Shown here one piece after another: positions 17,308 through 25,653 of a stretch of DNA of 64,000 nt; position 1 is the first letter of the stretch; each line of letters opens with the position of its first letter. The stretch comes from AP-15 sp035503615 (lineage in GTDB: Bacteria; Pseudomonadota; Alphaproteobacteria; ATCC43930; CGMCC-115725), in the NCBI GenBank assembly GCA_035503615.1, contig DATJTI010000009.1, positions 1 to 64,000 on the forward strand, read 5' to 3'. The notes beneath the pieces are model-generated. The model did not search any database. It saw only the letters and a program-made list of their open reading frames with translations, and was not told where the DNA came from. Position numbers and translations under genes: made by a program.

Positions 17308-18711
17308 TCAGTCGCGGGTCGCGACCCGCAGCGGCCGCACGACGGCGCATTCGAGCCCCTTGCGGTGCAGCTGGGCACAGGCACTCTCCGCCTGTGCGGG
17401 CGTCAGATCGAGCAGACGAGCGCGATAGAGGCGGGTCCTGGCACCTCTCGCCGGATCGAGGACCTGCATCGGCTTGCCCTTGGCGACCGGCAGCGCGGCG
17501 GCGATCCGGGCAGCGTGCGCCGCCGCCGTCGCCGCGGCGTGAAAGCTGCCGAGCTGGATGCCCCAGCGATCGGCCGCCCGGTGCACCGGCTCATGCCGCG
17601 GCACGACCGGCAGTGTCGCCGCCTCGGCCCTGTCGACCGGAGAGAGATGCGCAGCGAGCCGAACCGCGGCTTTGCGCAGCAGCCCGGGGTGCGGCTGCGA
17701 GGCCGGTGCCGCGGCAACCGGTTTCGCCGCCGCGGCCGACGGCACCGGCATGGCGGCCGGCTGACGCCCGGCAATCGCGGTTGGGGTGGCGACGCCGATC
17801 TCGGCGAATCCCTGGTCGAGCAGGGCGGCCATTTCGCGATCGCGCGAGCTCGCCGAATGGCCACCAAACACGACCCCGATCAGCCGATGGCCATCGCGCA
17901 CCGCCGAGCTGGCGAGATTGAAGCCCGAGGCGTCGATGAAGCCGGTCTTGATCCCATCGGCTCCAGGATACCAGTCGAGCAGGTGGTCATGTCCTCTGAT
18001 GATCGTCCCGCGAAAGTCGAACTCGCGGGTTGCAAAGTAATGATATTCTCGCGGAAAATCGTGATACAAAGCGAGTGCCAGCTGCGCGGTGTCACGCGCC
18101 GTCGTATGCTGCAATGGGTCGGGCAACCCCGAGGCATTTTGATAGTTCGTGTTGCTCATTCCGAGCTGGCGGGCCTTCGCGTTCATCAACTGGGCGAAAG
18201 CCGGCTCGCTGCCGGCGATCCCTTCGGCCAGCACCGCGGCGGCGTCGTTCGCCGAGCGGGTGACGATGCCGAGGATCAGATCCTGCACGGCGACCGAATC
18301 GCCGACGCGCAGCCCGAGCTTGGTCGGCGATTTGCTGGCCGCGTTGAGGCTGACCGGGAGCAGCTGGTCGAGGCGCAGCCGGCCGGTGTTCAGCGCTTCG
18401 AAGGTCAGATAGAGCGTCATCATCTTGGTCAGCGATGCCGGGTAGGTCAGGGCGTCGGCATTGTCCTGGCTCAGCACCTGACCGGTATCGGCATCGAGCA
18501 CGATCGAGGACGCCACCGGAACCGGGGCGAAGCCGACCCTGGCCAAGTGCAAGTAATGATGTCCGCGGCGCGCCGCTTGCGCAGTTCCGCTGCCGAAGGC
18601 CACTACTGCCATCGCCGCGATGACCAGCGCGATCACGCCCGACACGCGGTATCCGCCGCCTCGGGACCCACCCCCTCGGGACCCGCCTGCGCAATGCCAT
18701 GCCATGCTCAC
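17308..18711 (-). CDS. D-alanyl-D-alanine carboxypeptidase (PBP5/6 type) with C-terminal SPOR domain
   Basis: A 467-residue periplasmic penicillin-binding protein that trims the terminal D-Ala of peptidoglycan stem peptides. A membrane/signal segment lies at about 23-47 (VIALVIAAMAVVAFG..AQA), preceded by a Gly/Ser/Arg-rich leader made by a 15-bp duplication at 18661-18690. The SxxK motif is S93-L-T-K96, SxN is S153-A-N, and KTG starts at K255. Instead of the usual PBP5 beta domain, the C-terminus (about 385-460, WGIQLGSFHAAATAAAHAAR..) reads as a SPOR domain, which binds denuded glycan at the division site. A Pro/Ala-rich linker joins the two. The gene is divergent from the phasin gene. Confidence 0.92.
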   Translation of the reverse strand: MSMAWHCAGGSRGGGSRGGGYRVSGVIALVIAAMAVVAFGSGTAQAARRGHHYLHLARVGFAPVPVASSIVLDADTGQVLSQDNADALTYPASLTKMMTLYLTFEALNTGRLRLDQLLPVSLNAASKSPTKLGLRVGDSVAVQDLILGIVTRSANDAAAVLAEGIAGSEPAFAQLMNAKARQLGMSNTNYQNASGLPDPLQHTTARDTAQLALALYHDFPREYHYFATREFDFRGTIIRGHDHLLDWYPGADGIKTGFIDASGFNLASSAVRDGHRLIGVVFGGHSASSRDREMAALLDQGFAEIGVATPTAIAGRQPAAMPVPSAAAAKPVAAAPASQPHPGLLRKAAVRLAAHLSPVDRAEAATLPVVPRHEPVHRAADRWGIQLGSFHAAATAAAHAARIAAALPVAKGKPMQVLDPARGARTRLYRARLLDLTPAQAESACAQLHRKGLECAVVRPLRVATRD

Positions 18712-19019
18712 GACCCCCCAATTCCCCCAGGACTTCGCAATCCGAAGCCGTCACTCCGTTTCCCCGCAGCGAGAGTAGGAAGAAGCTGCCACGCTGTCCA
18801 GTTTTCGCGCGCCACTCCGGGCAAATTCTCCAAAGACGTCAACAGGCTTGATCTCAAGCCGACACATGACGGCAACCCGCCGACCTCCTTTCCGCGGCAC
18901 TCGCAATGCCGCACGGGTTCTTGTGCATCGCAACATTTTTGTTGTACCCGCCAATCCCGTCGCCTATGCTCCGCTTCTGCAGCGCAATAGGGATATGGCA
19001 GCACGGCGAGGGTTGGCGG
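18712..19019. other. 308-bp divergent intergenic region, no gene seen
   Basis: Separates the DD-carboxypeptidase and phasin genes. No credible coding frame is seen. It contains an AT-richer patch around 18921-18945 with a small inverted repeat, described separately. Both promoters must lie here. Confidence 0.5.
18931..18944. promoter_or_regulatory. inverted repeat CAACA-4-TGTTG upstream of phasin
   Basis: CAACA and TGTTG are perfect 5-bp inverted arms separated by TTTT, about 75 bp before the phasin start, in the most AT-rich patch of the divergent gap. It could be an operator, for example for a PHA-responsive repressor, but no recognised consensus is claimed. Confidence 0.3.
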
Positions 19020-19667
19020 ATGGAAAGCAAGGGCAGGCGCGGATCGCGCATGGGCGAACCGATCGCAGATGCGGCCCCGCCAATGGCGGTGGCACCGGCC
19101 GAGCATCCGCCGGCGCCACCCGCCGGCGAAGCCACCGGTGAGATTCCGGCGGAAATTTCCGGGCCGGCAGAAATCTCCGGGCCAGCAGAAATCTCGGGGC
19201 CAGCAGAAATCTCGGGGCCGACGCCTCCGGCTGTATCGGCCGAGGGGGCGATGGATCAAGCCTCCGCGATCGAAGCCGACAGCATCGACCCGGTCGCGGC
19301 ATCGATGCGGCCGTCATCGGCTTCACCCGACAATCTTGCAGCGTTTGGAAGCGCCGCCTTTTCCGCGCTGGCAGAAGCACGCAATGCGCTGGCGAACGGC
19401 GTCGAAGCGCTGAGCGACGAAGTGGCCGGGCTCACCCGCCGCGAGATCAGCGAGGTCGCCCATACCGCGATCGAGCTGCTGAGGGTCCGCACGGTCTATG
19501 ACGCGTTCGCGGTCAATGCCGGCTTTACCGGCGCCAGCCTCGATCACTGGCTCGGCAGTTCGGCGCGATTTTCCGAGCTCGGGACGCGGCTTGCGGTCGA
19601 GACGACGCGCCCATTTATCGAACGGCTCGGCCGGGGCTGGCTCGGCGCCATTCGCCCCGGGCGCTAG
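19020..19667 (+). CDS. phasin family protein
   Basis: Phasins coat polyhydroxyalkanoate granules and control their size and number. The 215-residue product has a long disordered, acidic/Pro/Ala N-terminal part and a helical C-terminal domain (about 110-210, ending ARFSELGTRLAVETTRPFIERL) of the phasin_2 type. The segment ISEVAHTAIELLRVRTVYDA with LDHWLGSSARF is characteristic. The N-terminal part carries four copies of AEISGP. The start at 19020 (MESKG) is chosen over a frame opening at 18906, whose extra residues look non-coding; 19050 is also possible. The PHA synthase phaC lies 13 kb downstream, not adjacent. Confidence 0.82.
   Translation: MESKGRRGSRMGEPIADAAPPMAVAPAEHPPAPPAGEATGEIPAEISGPAEISGPAEISGPAEISGPTPPAVSAEGAMDQASAIEADSIDPVAASMRPSSASPDNLAAFGSAAFSALAEARNALANGVEALSDEVAGLTRREISEVAHTAIELLRVRTVYDAFAVNAGFTGASLDHWLGSSARFSELGTRLAVETTRPFIERLGRGWLGAIRPGR
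19149..19220 (+). repeat. four tandem 18-bp copies inside the phasin gene
   Basis: Four units (19149, 19167, 19185, 19203) each encode Ala-Glu-Ile-Ser-Gly-Pro. The last three are almost identical in DNA while the first differs at third positions, suggesting successive slippage. They lie in the disordered N-terminal region. Confidence 0.95.
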
Positions 19668-19733
19668 CCGACACCCCTAATGCGCGCTGCCGGGCCGTGG
19701 CAGCAGCGCCTCCGGGGGCGCGGCCGGTTGCGG

Positions 19734-20057
19734 CTATTGCGCGGTGGATTTTGCCGTCGGCACGATGCGGGTGACGACGATCGCGCTGCGGTCGAGGCAT
19801 TCCGGCACCCGCGGGGCGATCCGGGTCTTCCAGTAATCGCTGTCATAGACCGCCTTGTAGAGCGCCTCGCGCTCTGCCTCGCTCTCAAATCGGCGCATCC
19901 AGACATAAACCGACTCGTCAGTCTCGCCACGATAGCTGCCGGTGATGACCATCCCTTTCGAAATCTGGAAGGGGATGATCTCCTCTTCCATGATCTTGAC
20001 CCATTCGTTCATCTTGCCCGGCAGAACTTTGTATTGCCGCAATTCGTAAAAGGCCAT
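19734..20057 (-). CDS. NIPSNAP family protein
   Basis: A 107-residue single NIPSNAP (dimeric alpha-beta barrel) domain: MAFYELRQYKVLPGKMNEWV at the start, then IIPFQISKGMVITGSYRGE, VYVWMRRFESEAEREALYKAVY and SDYWKTRIAP. These blocks are diagnostic. Bacterial members are small cytosolic proteins of unknown function. It is divergent from the carboxylesterase gene. A short tandem repeat lies in its upstream region (20074-20102). Confidence 0.92.
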   Translation of the reverse strand: MAFYELRQYKVLPGKMNEWVKIMEEEIIPFQISKGMVITGSYRGETDESVYVWMRRFESEAEREALYKAVYDSDYWKTRIAPRVPECLDRSAIVVTRIVPTAKSTAQ

Positions 20058-20073
20058 GTCGTGCGTCCCCTAT

Positions 20074-20102
20074 CGGATGCGTTGGCGGCGGATGCGTTGG
20101 CG
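20074..20102. repeat. two tandem 14-bp copies (period 15)
   Basis: CGGATGCGTTGGCG at 20074-20087 is repeated exactly at 20089-20102 in the gap upstream of the NIPSNAP gene, with a third partial copy following. Confidence 0.8.
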
Positions 20103-20246
20103 TCGGATCGGCGGTGTCGGGCGCCAGCATAGCCGCCGGCTCCGCCCGGCGAAAGCTTCCGCACGCCGGATACCGAGCCTTCTGGATCGCGAGGTTTCCG
20201 GCTACTGTCCCTGCGCGCGCCGACAACACCGCGGGAGTGAGACGCA

Positions 20247-21848
20247 ATGGCCAACGACATTCCGATCGCACGCCAGGGGTCGGTGACGCCCCAGTCGACG
20301 GTGGTCGCCGAGACGGCTTCGGGCAAGCTGCGCGGCGAGCAAGCGGGCGGTGTCCATAGCTTCAAGGGCGTGCCCTATGGCGCCTCGACCGCCGGCCGCA
20401 ACCGCTTTCGGGCGCCGCAACCGCCGGCGGCGTGGGCCGGGGTGCGTGACGCGCTCGGCTATGGCCCGCGCGCCTGGCAATTGCCTGACCGGCCAAAGCG
20501 TCGCGCGGGGCTCGACACGCTGCTCGGCCCGGCCGACACGATGCCCGAGAGCGAGGATTGCCTGACCCTCAATGTGTGGACCCCGGGTCTCGACACAGCC
20601 GCGAAGCGACCGGTCATGGTCTGGCTGCATGGCGGCGCCTTCGCCTATGGCTCGGGCAACCGCGCCGTGACCAATGGCGGCAATCTGGCGCGGCGCGGCG
20701 ATGTGGTCGTCGTCAGCGTCAACCACCGCCTCAATATTTTCGGCTTTCTGCATCTCGGCGATGTCGCCGGCGCCGACTGGGCGCAGTCCGGCAATGCCGG
20801 TATGCTCGACATCGTCGCGGCACTGCGCTGGGTGCGCGACAATGTCGCAGCGTTTGGCGGCGATCCAGGCAACGTCACGATCTTTGGCGAGTCGGGCGGC
20901 GGTGGCAAGGTCAGCGTCCTCTTGGCGATGCCCGAGGCGAAAGGGTTGTTTCATCGCGCAATCGTCCAAAGCGGCGCCGCGATCCGGGTCTCGACGCGCG
21001 AGCGGGCGACGGTTCTGGCTGAAGCGGTGCTGCACCAGCTCGGGTTGAACGGCCATGAATGTGCCGCGCTGCAGCAGCTGCCGCCCGAGCGGGTGGCGGC
21101 GGCAATCGCCCCGGTGCTGCGCGCGGCCGGCCGGTCGCCGCGGCCATTGCTCGATCGCTATGATTTCGGACCGGTTGTCGATGGCCGCGACCTGCCGCAG
21201 CACCCGGCCGATCCCACGGCACCCCCGAGCGCCGCCGGCATCCCGCTCTTGATCGGCGGGACGCGCGAAGAGAGTGCTTTCTTTCTTGCCGATGACGACG
21301 CGGTGTGGAACGGCACGCTCAGCGAGACCGAGCTGCGGCGGCGGATCGGCGTGGTGGCCGGCGCCGAGACCGAGGCGCTGCTCGCCGTCTATGCGGCGGC
21401 GATGCCGGGGGCGAGCCCGGCCGACCGGCTGATTGCGGCATTGACCGGCGGGAATTTCTGGATCCGCACCGTGCTGTTCGCCGAACGCTATGCCGAGCGG
21501 CACGGCGCGCCGGTCTACATGTATTCGCTCGACTGGCAGAGCCCGGCACATCGCGGGCGGTTGAAGGCACACCACGCGATGGACCTGCCCTTCGTCTTCG
21601 ACAATCCCGATGTGGCGGGCACAACCGCCGGTGCTGCCGGGGCGCGCGAGTTGGCGGCACGGATCGCCGCGAGCTGGATCGCGTTCGCCCGCAACGGACG
21701 GCCGGACAATCCGGCGATCCCCGACTGGCCCGCCTATGATCCGGCCGAGCGCGCGACGATGATCTTCGACCAGGACTGCCGCGTCATCCGTGATCCCGGC
21801 CGCGACGCCCGCCGGCTGTGGAGCCGCGTCGCCGCCGCCGGCGCGTGA
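20247..21848 (+). CDS. type B carboxylesterase
   Basis: A 533-residue alpha/beta-hydrolase of the carboxylesterase/para-nitrobenzyl-esterase family. The blocks are SFKGVPYGAS, SEDCLTLNVWTPG (diagnostic Cys-containing loop), the oxyanion-hole HGGAFAYGSGN, and the nucleophile elbow FGESGGGGKV with Ser at about 216. The acid is likely in GTREESAFFL and the catalytic His in KAHHAMDLPFVFDN. No signal peptide is visible, so it should be cytosolic; the ester substrate is unknown. GGGAG lies nine bases before the ATG. Its 3' end faces the alcohol dehydrogenase gene. Confidence 0.93.
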   Translation: MANDIPIARQGSVTPQSTVVAETASGKLRGEQAGGVHSFKGVPYGASTAGRNRFRAPQPPAAWAGVRDALGYGPRAWQLPDRPKRRAGLDTLLGPADTMPESEDCLTLNVWTPGLDTAAKRPVMVWLHGGAFAYGSGNRAVTNGGNLARRGDVVVVSVNHRLNIFGFLHLGDVAGADWAQSGNAGMLDIVAALRWVRDNVAAFGGDPGNVTIFGESGGGGKVSVLLAMPEAKGLFHRAIVQSGAAIRVSTRERATVLAEAVLHQLGLNGHECAALQQLPPERVAAAIAPVLRAAGRSPRPLLDRYDFGPVVDGRDLPQHPADPTAPPSAAGIPLLIGGTREESAFFLADDDAVWNGTLSETELRRRIGVVAGAETEALLAVYAAAMPGASPADRLIAALTGGNFWIRTVLFAERYAERHGAPVYMYSLDWQSPAHRGRLKAHHAMDLPFVFDNPDVAGTTAGAAGARELAARIAASWIAFARNGRPDNPAIPDWPAYDPAERATMIFDQDCRVIRDPGRDARRLWSRVAAAGA

Positions 21849-21891
21849 GCGGCACCGCAAAACCTCGCGGCCCGGAACCGCGCCGCCCGCA

Positions 21892-22875
21892 TCACGGAAC
21901 CAGCACGGCGGCACCCTGCAATGCGCCGCGGCGCAGTTCGGCGAGCGCGTCGTTCGCACGGGAAAGCGGGTAGCGCACCGTCTCGGTTGTGATCCCGGCG
22001 CGCGGCGCCAGGGTGAGGAACTCTTCAGCGTCGTGCCGCGTCAGATTGGCCACCGAGCGCAGCACCCGCTCCTCCCACAAGAGCGAATAGGCGAAGGCCG
22101 GGATGTCGCTCATGTGGATGCCGCCGCACACGACGGTCCCGCCCTTTTTGGTCGCAGCCAGCGCCGCCGGCACCAACGCGCCGACCGGGGCAAAAATCAG
22201 CGCCGCATCGATCGGCTCGGGCGGCGGCGCCGTCGAATCGCCGGCCCATTCGGCACCGAGCTTGCGCGCAAAATCCTGCGCCGCGGTGTCGCCCGGACGG
22301 GTGAACGCGAACAGCCGGCGCCCTTGATAACGGATGATCTGGGCAACGATATGAGCGGCCGCGCCAAACCCGTAGATGCCGATCAGCGGCACCTCCCCGG
22401 CAAGGCGCAGTGTGCGATAGCCGATCAGCCCGGCGCAAAGCAGCGGCGCCGCCGCGACATCGTCAAAGCGCCGGTCGATCGCAAAGCAGTAGCGCTGGTC
22501 GGCGACGGTCAGCTCGGCATAGCCGCCATCGATCTGGTAGCCGGTGAACCGTGCGCGGTCGCACAAATTCTCCCGGCCGCTGCGACAATATTCGCACACC
22601 CCGCAGGTCCAGCCGAGCCACGGCACGCCGACCCGGTCACCGACCGCGAAATGCTCGACCTCTCGCCCCGTCTCGATCACGCTGCCGACGATCTCATGAC
22701 CCGGCACGAGCGGCAGCTTTGGCGCGGCAAGCTCGCCATCGACGATGTGCAGGTCGGTGCGGCACACGGCACAGGCTTTGACCGCGATCAGCACCTGCTG
22801 TGGCCCGGGTCGCGGCGCCGGCAGTTCCGTGGCGACGAGCGGCGCGCCGGCCGCCTGCATGATCATCGCACGCAT
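21892..22875 (-). CDS. zinc-dependent alcohol dehydrogenase
   Basis: A 327-residue medium-chain dehydrogenase. The catalytic zinc site is Cys in CAVCRTDLH plus the His-Glu pair in VPGHEIVGSV. The structural-zinc loop is GWTCGVCEYCRSGRENLCD with four cysteines. The NAD domain appears as GIYGFGAAAHIVAQII, a G-x-G-x-x-A variant. The closest style is the AdhA-like group with APLLCAGLIGYRTLRLA. GGGAG sits eight bases before the ATG at 22875. The frame is open much further upstream, but that part lies under other genes. Confidence 0.92.
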   Translation of the reverse strand: MRAMIMQAAGAPLVATELPAPRPGPQQVLIAVKACAVCRTDLHIVDGELAAPKLPLVPGHEIVGSVIETGREVEHFAVGDRVGVPWLGWTCGVCEYCRSGRENLCDRARFTGYQIDGGYAELTVADQRYCFAIDRRFDDVAAAPLLCAGLIGYRTLRLAGEVPLIGIYGFGAAAHIVAQIIRYQGRRLFAFTRPGDTAAQDFARKLGAEWAGDSTAPPPEPIDAALIFAPVGALVPAALAATKKGGTVVCGGIHMSDIPAFAYSLLWEERVLRSVANLTRHDAEEFLTLAPRAGITTETVRYPLSRANDALAELRRGALQGAAVLVP

Positions 22876-22956
22876 CGCTTTACTCCCGCTGAGCCAGGTT
22901 CGACATTGCTCCCCAGATTTGGAGATTGAAACGCCCGACGGCGCGGTGTCACCGCC

Positions 22957-23271
22957 ATGCATGGAGCCCGACGCGCTTTGGCGATACTGATGGCGAGCGC
23001 TCTCGGTTTGGTCACCGGCTGCCACCTCGTTCCCAGCGGCGGCATGGCCGAGCGCTGTGCCGATCTGATGCACCGGGCCGACCCCGGCGCCAAAATCGAC
23101 ATCACCAGCAGCAGCGCCGCTGCGACCAGCATCACGACGATCGTCGCCCATGTCGAAGGCGTGCGCACCGACCTGCCGCCCCATGGCCCGTTGCCGCGCC
23201 ACCTCGCGGTCGAATGCCGGTTCGACGACAATGTCCTGACCGGATTCCGCTGGACCAAGGGGCCGGGCTGA
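22957..23271 (+). CDS. small putative lipoprotein
   Basis: A 104-residue protein with an N-terminal basic-hydrophobic segment and lipobox (about residues 5-22, RRALAILMASALGLVTGC), predicted to be lipidated at Cys22. The rest has no recognised domain; two further cysteines (CADLMHRADPG and VECRFDDN) could pair. It ends in LTGFRWTKGPG. The pattern resembles small exported proteins with a single compact beta-rich domain, but no function can be assigned. It lies between the alcohol dehydrogenase and Bpt genes. Confidence 0.62.
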   Translation: MHGARRALAILMASALGLVTGCHLVPSGGMAERCADLMHRADPGAKIDITSSSAAATSITTIVAHVEGVRTDLPPHGPLPRHLAVECRFDDNVLTGFRWTKGPG

Positions 23272-23373
23272 AACCGACTGCGGCACTGCGTTTGGGGCGC
23301 TGCGCTTGGGGCTGGCACCGGCGCCCCGCTCTCGTCCATACTTGGGCGAAACTGTGGCGGAAAGGGAAATGGG

Positions 23374-24225
23374 ATGGATATCGGCGCGGCTGGCGGCGAC
23401 CGGCCGAACCGTGACCGGCCAAACCGGGATGGGCCAAACCGGGATGGGCTGGCGCGCAAGCCGCGACGCGGCGGTGTGCGCGAGGCGCCTGTGGCACCGC
23501 TGCACCAGCTGTTTGCCACCTCGCCGGTCGCCTGCCCCTATGTGCCGGGCCGGGTCGAGCGCAAGCTGATCATCGAGCTGGGCGGCAGCGACGGTGCTGC
23601 CGCCTATGACGAATTGTCGCGCGCCGGGTTCCGTCGCAGCCATCATTTCGCCTACCGGCCGGCATGCCGCGTTTGCAGCGCCTGCGTGCCGGTCCGCATT
23701 GCCGTCGCTGCGTTCCGGCATACCCGCTCGACGCGGCGCGTGGCGAATGCCAATCGCGACCTCGGCACCACGCTCGCCGCTTCCCGCGCGACCCCGGAGC
23801 AGTTCCGGCTGTTTTCGGCCTATCAGCGCACCCGGCATGCCGACAGCGAGATGGCGACGATGACCTACGCCGATTACCGGGCGATGGTCGAGGACAGCCC
23901 GGTGCACACGCGGGTCGCCGAGTTTCGCGACACCACCGGCGCCCTGGTCGGTGGCTCGCTGATCGACCTGCTCGATGACGGTGTTTCGGCGGTCTACAGC
24001 TTTTACGATGCGCAGCAGCCTAAGCGCAGCCTCGGCACCTGGAACATCCTCTGGCTGGTCGAGCACTGCCGGCGGCATCACCGCCCCTATGTCTATCTCG
24101 GCTACTGGATCGCCGAGAGCCCGAAAATGGCCTACAAGGCCCGCTTCCCGGGGCTCGAGCAGCTGACCGCCGCCGGCTGGACCGGGTTCGCGCCGGCGGC
24201 ACTCCCATCGCCCGCCGCAGCGTGA
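23374..24225 (+). CDS. bpt: aspartate/glutamate leucyltransferase (N-end rule)
   Basis: Adds leucine from leucyl-tRNA to proteins with N-terminal Asp or Glu, marking them for ClpAP. The 283-residue product has SPVACPYVPGRVERKLIIEL, the Cys-rich core YRPACRVCSACVPVRIAV, and the C-terminal acetyltransferase-like domain with YSFYDAQQPKRSLGTWNILW and YLGYWIAESPKMAYKARF. The first ~40 residues are an extension containing three PNRDG-like repeats absent from typical homologues, so translation may truly begin later. The gene overlaps the next one by four bases (GTGA). Confidence 0.93.
   Translation: MDIGAAGGDRPNRDRPNRDGPNRDGLARKPRRGGVREAPVAPLHQLFATSPVACPYVPGRVERKLIIELGGSDGAAAYDELSRAGFRRSHHFAYRPACRVCSACVPVRIAVAAFRHTRSTRRVANANRDLGTTLAASRATPEQFRLFSAYQRTRHADSEMATMTYADYRAMVEDSPVHTRVAEFRDTTGALVGGSLIDLLDDGVSAVYSFYDAQQPKRSLGTWNILWLVEHCRRHHRPYVYLGYWIAESPKMAYKARFPGLEQLTAAGWTGFAPAALPSPAAA
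23404..23448 (+). repeat. three tandem 15-bp copies at the start of bpt
   Basis: Units at 23404, 23419 and 23434 encode Pro-Asn-Arg-Asp-Arg/Gly. The second and third copies are identical in DNA. They create an Asn/Arg-rich N-terminal extension. Confidence 0.9.
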
Positions 24226-25607
24226 GCAGCGCGGAAAACCGGCCCATGGCGATCGGCATGCTCGGTTCGGCGATCTTCGCCGACATGTTCGGCACCGCGG
24301 CAATGCGCGCGGTATTTGGTGAGCCCGCGTTTCTCGTGCGCTGTGTCGAGGTCGAGGCGGCACTCGCCCGCGCCCAGGCCCGGCTCGCGATGATCCCCGG
24401 TGACGCGGCGGAGCGGATCACCGCGGCGGCGAAGAGGGTGGCCGCACGGCCCGAGAGCCTCAATATCGCGCGCCTGAAGCGCGAGACCGAGAATGTCGGC
24501 TACCCGATCCTGCCGCTCGTTCGCCAGCTCGCCGAGCAGGCCGGCGAGGCCGGACGCTGGGTGCATTGGGGGGCGACGACCCAGGACATCATGGACACTG
24601 CCATGGTCTTGCAGATCCGGGCCGGGCTCGAATTGATCGAGGCCGATCTCGACGCTGCGCGCGGCCATGCGGCCGACCTCGCCCGCCGTCATCGCGACAC
24701 ACCGATGGCTGGCCGCACCCATTTGCAGCACGCGCTGCCGGTGACCTTCGGCTACAAGGCGGCGATCTGGCTCTCGGCACTCGACCGGCATGCGGCACGG
24801 CTCGCCGAATCGCGCCCGCGGGTGCTGGTGGCCCAGTTCGGTGGTGCGGCCGGCACCCTCGCCTCGCTCGGCCAGGGTGCCGAGATCGTCGAGAGCCGCA
24901 GCGAGCTCGCCCGCGAACTTGGCCTAGGCGATCCGCCGATCACCTGGCATGTCGCTCGTGACGGCATCGCCGAGACCGTGCAGTGGCTGGCGCTCATCGG
25001 CGGCAGCCTCGCCAAGATCGCCTTCGACGTGATGCTGATGTCGGCAACCGAGTTCGGCGAAGCGGCCGAGCCGTTTGTCACCGGCCGCGGGTCGAGCTCG
25101 ACGATGCCGCAGAAGCGCAACCCGATCTCGTGCGAGCTGATCCTCGCCGCCGCCAAGGTGTTGCGCCAGCACGCCGGTCTCATGCTCGATGCGATGGTCG
25201 CCGATTTCGAGCGTGCGACCGGCCCGTGGCATGTCGAATGGGTGGTCGTGCCCGAGGCGTTCGGCTACGCCGCCGGCGCATTGCACCAGTCGCGGTTTCT
25301 GCTGGGCGGGCTCGTTGTCGACCCGGCTCGTATGGCGCAAAATCTCGGTCTGACCCACGGGCTGATCGTCGCCGAGGCGGTCATGATGGGTCTCGCCCCG
25401 GTGACCGGCCGCAACGAGGCACATGATCTCGTCTACGATGCCTGTCGTCAGGCGGTCGAAAGCGACCGCCCGCTGCTCGATGTGCTGCTCGAAACCCCCG
25501 CCGTCGCCGGCCCGCTCGGCCCCGAAAAATTGCGGGCGCTGACCGACCCCGCCAATTATCTCGGCGCCGCCCCGGCGATGGTCGACCACCTGCTCGCCAG
25601 CCGCTAG
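24222..25607 (+). CDS. PcaB-like lyase of the fumarase/aspartase superfamily
   Basis: A 461-residue class II fumarase-superfamily enzyme. The superfamily signature is GSSSTMPQKRNPISCE, with HWGATTQDIMDTA and GRTHLQHALPVTFGYK as the other active-site regions. Overall style fits 3-carboxy-cis,cis-muconate cycloisomerase or a related adenylosuccinate-lyase-like protein. No other protocatechuate-pathway gene is nearby, so the substrate is uncertain. The start is a GTG overlapping the bpt stop by four bases, which implies translational coupling; an ATG at 24246 (MAIGMLGSAI) is an alternative. Confidence 0.85.
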   Translation: MSSAENRPMAIGMLGSAIFADMFGTAAMRAVFGEPAFLVRCVEVEAALARAQARLAMIPGDAAERITAAAKRVAARPESLNIARLKRETENVGYPILPLVRQLAEQAGEAGRWVHWGATTQDIMDTAMVLQIRAGLELIEADLDAARGHAADLARRHRDTPMAGRTHLQHALPVTFGYKAAIWLSALDRHAARLAESRPRVLVAQFGGAAGTLASLGQGAEIVESRSELARELGLGDPPITWHVARDGIAETVQWLALIGGSLAKIAFDVMLMSATEFGEAAEPFVTGRGSSSTMPQKRNPISCELILAAAKVLRQHAGLMLDAMVADFERATGPWHVEWVVVPEAFGYAAGALHQSRFLLGGLVVDPARMAQNLGLTHGLIVAEAVMMGLAPVTGRNEAHDLVYDACRQAVESDRPLLDVLLETPAVAGPLGPEKLRALTDPANYLGAAPAMVDHLLASR

Positions 25608-25653
25608 CTGCGGTTCAAGCCAAAAAGGGCGCCGGTGCGGCCGAGCCTCCGGC

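Noticed and set aside
19149..19220. CRISPR-like array
   Set aside because: Units are contiguous 18-bp codon repeats inside a coding region with no spacers.
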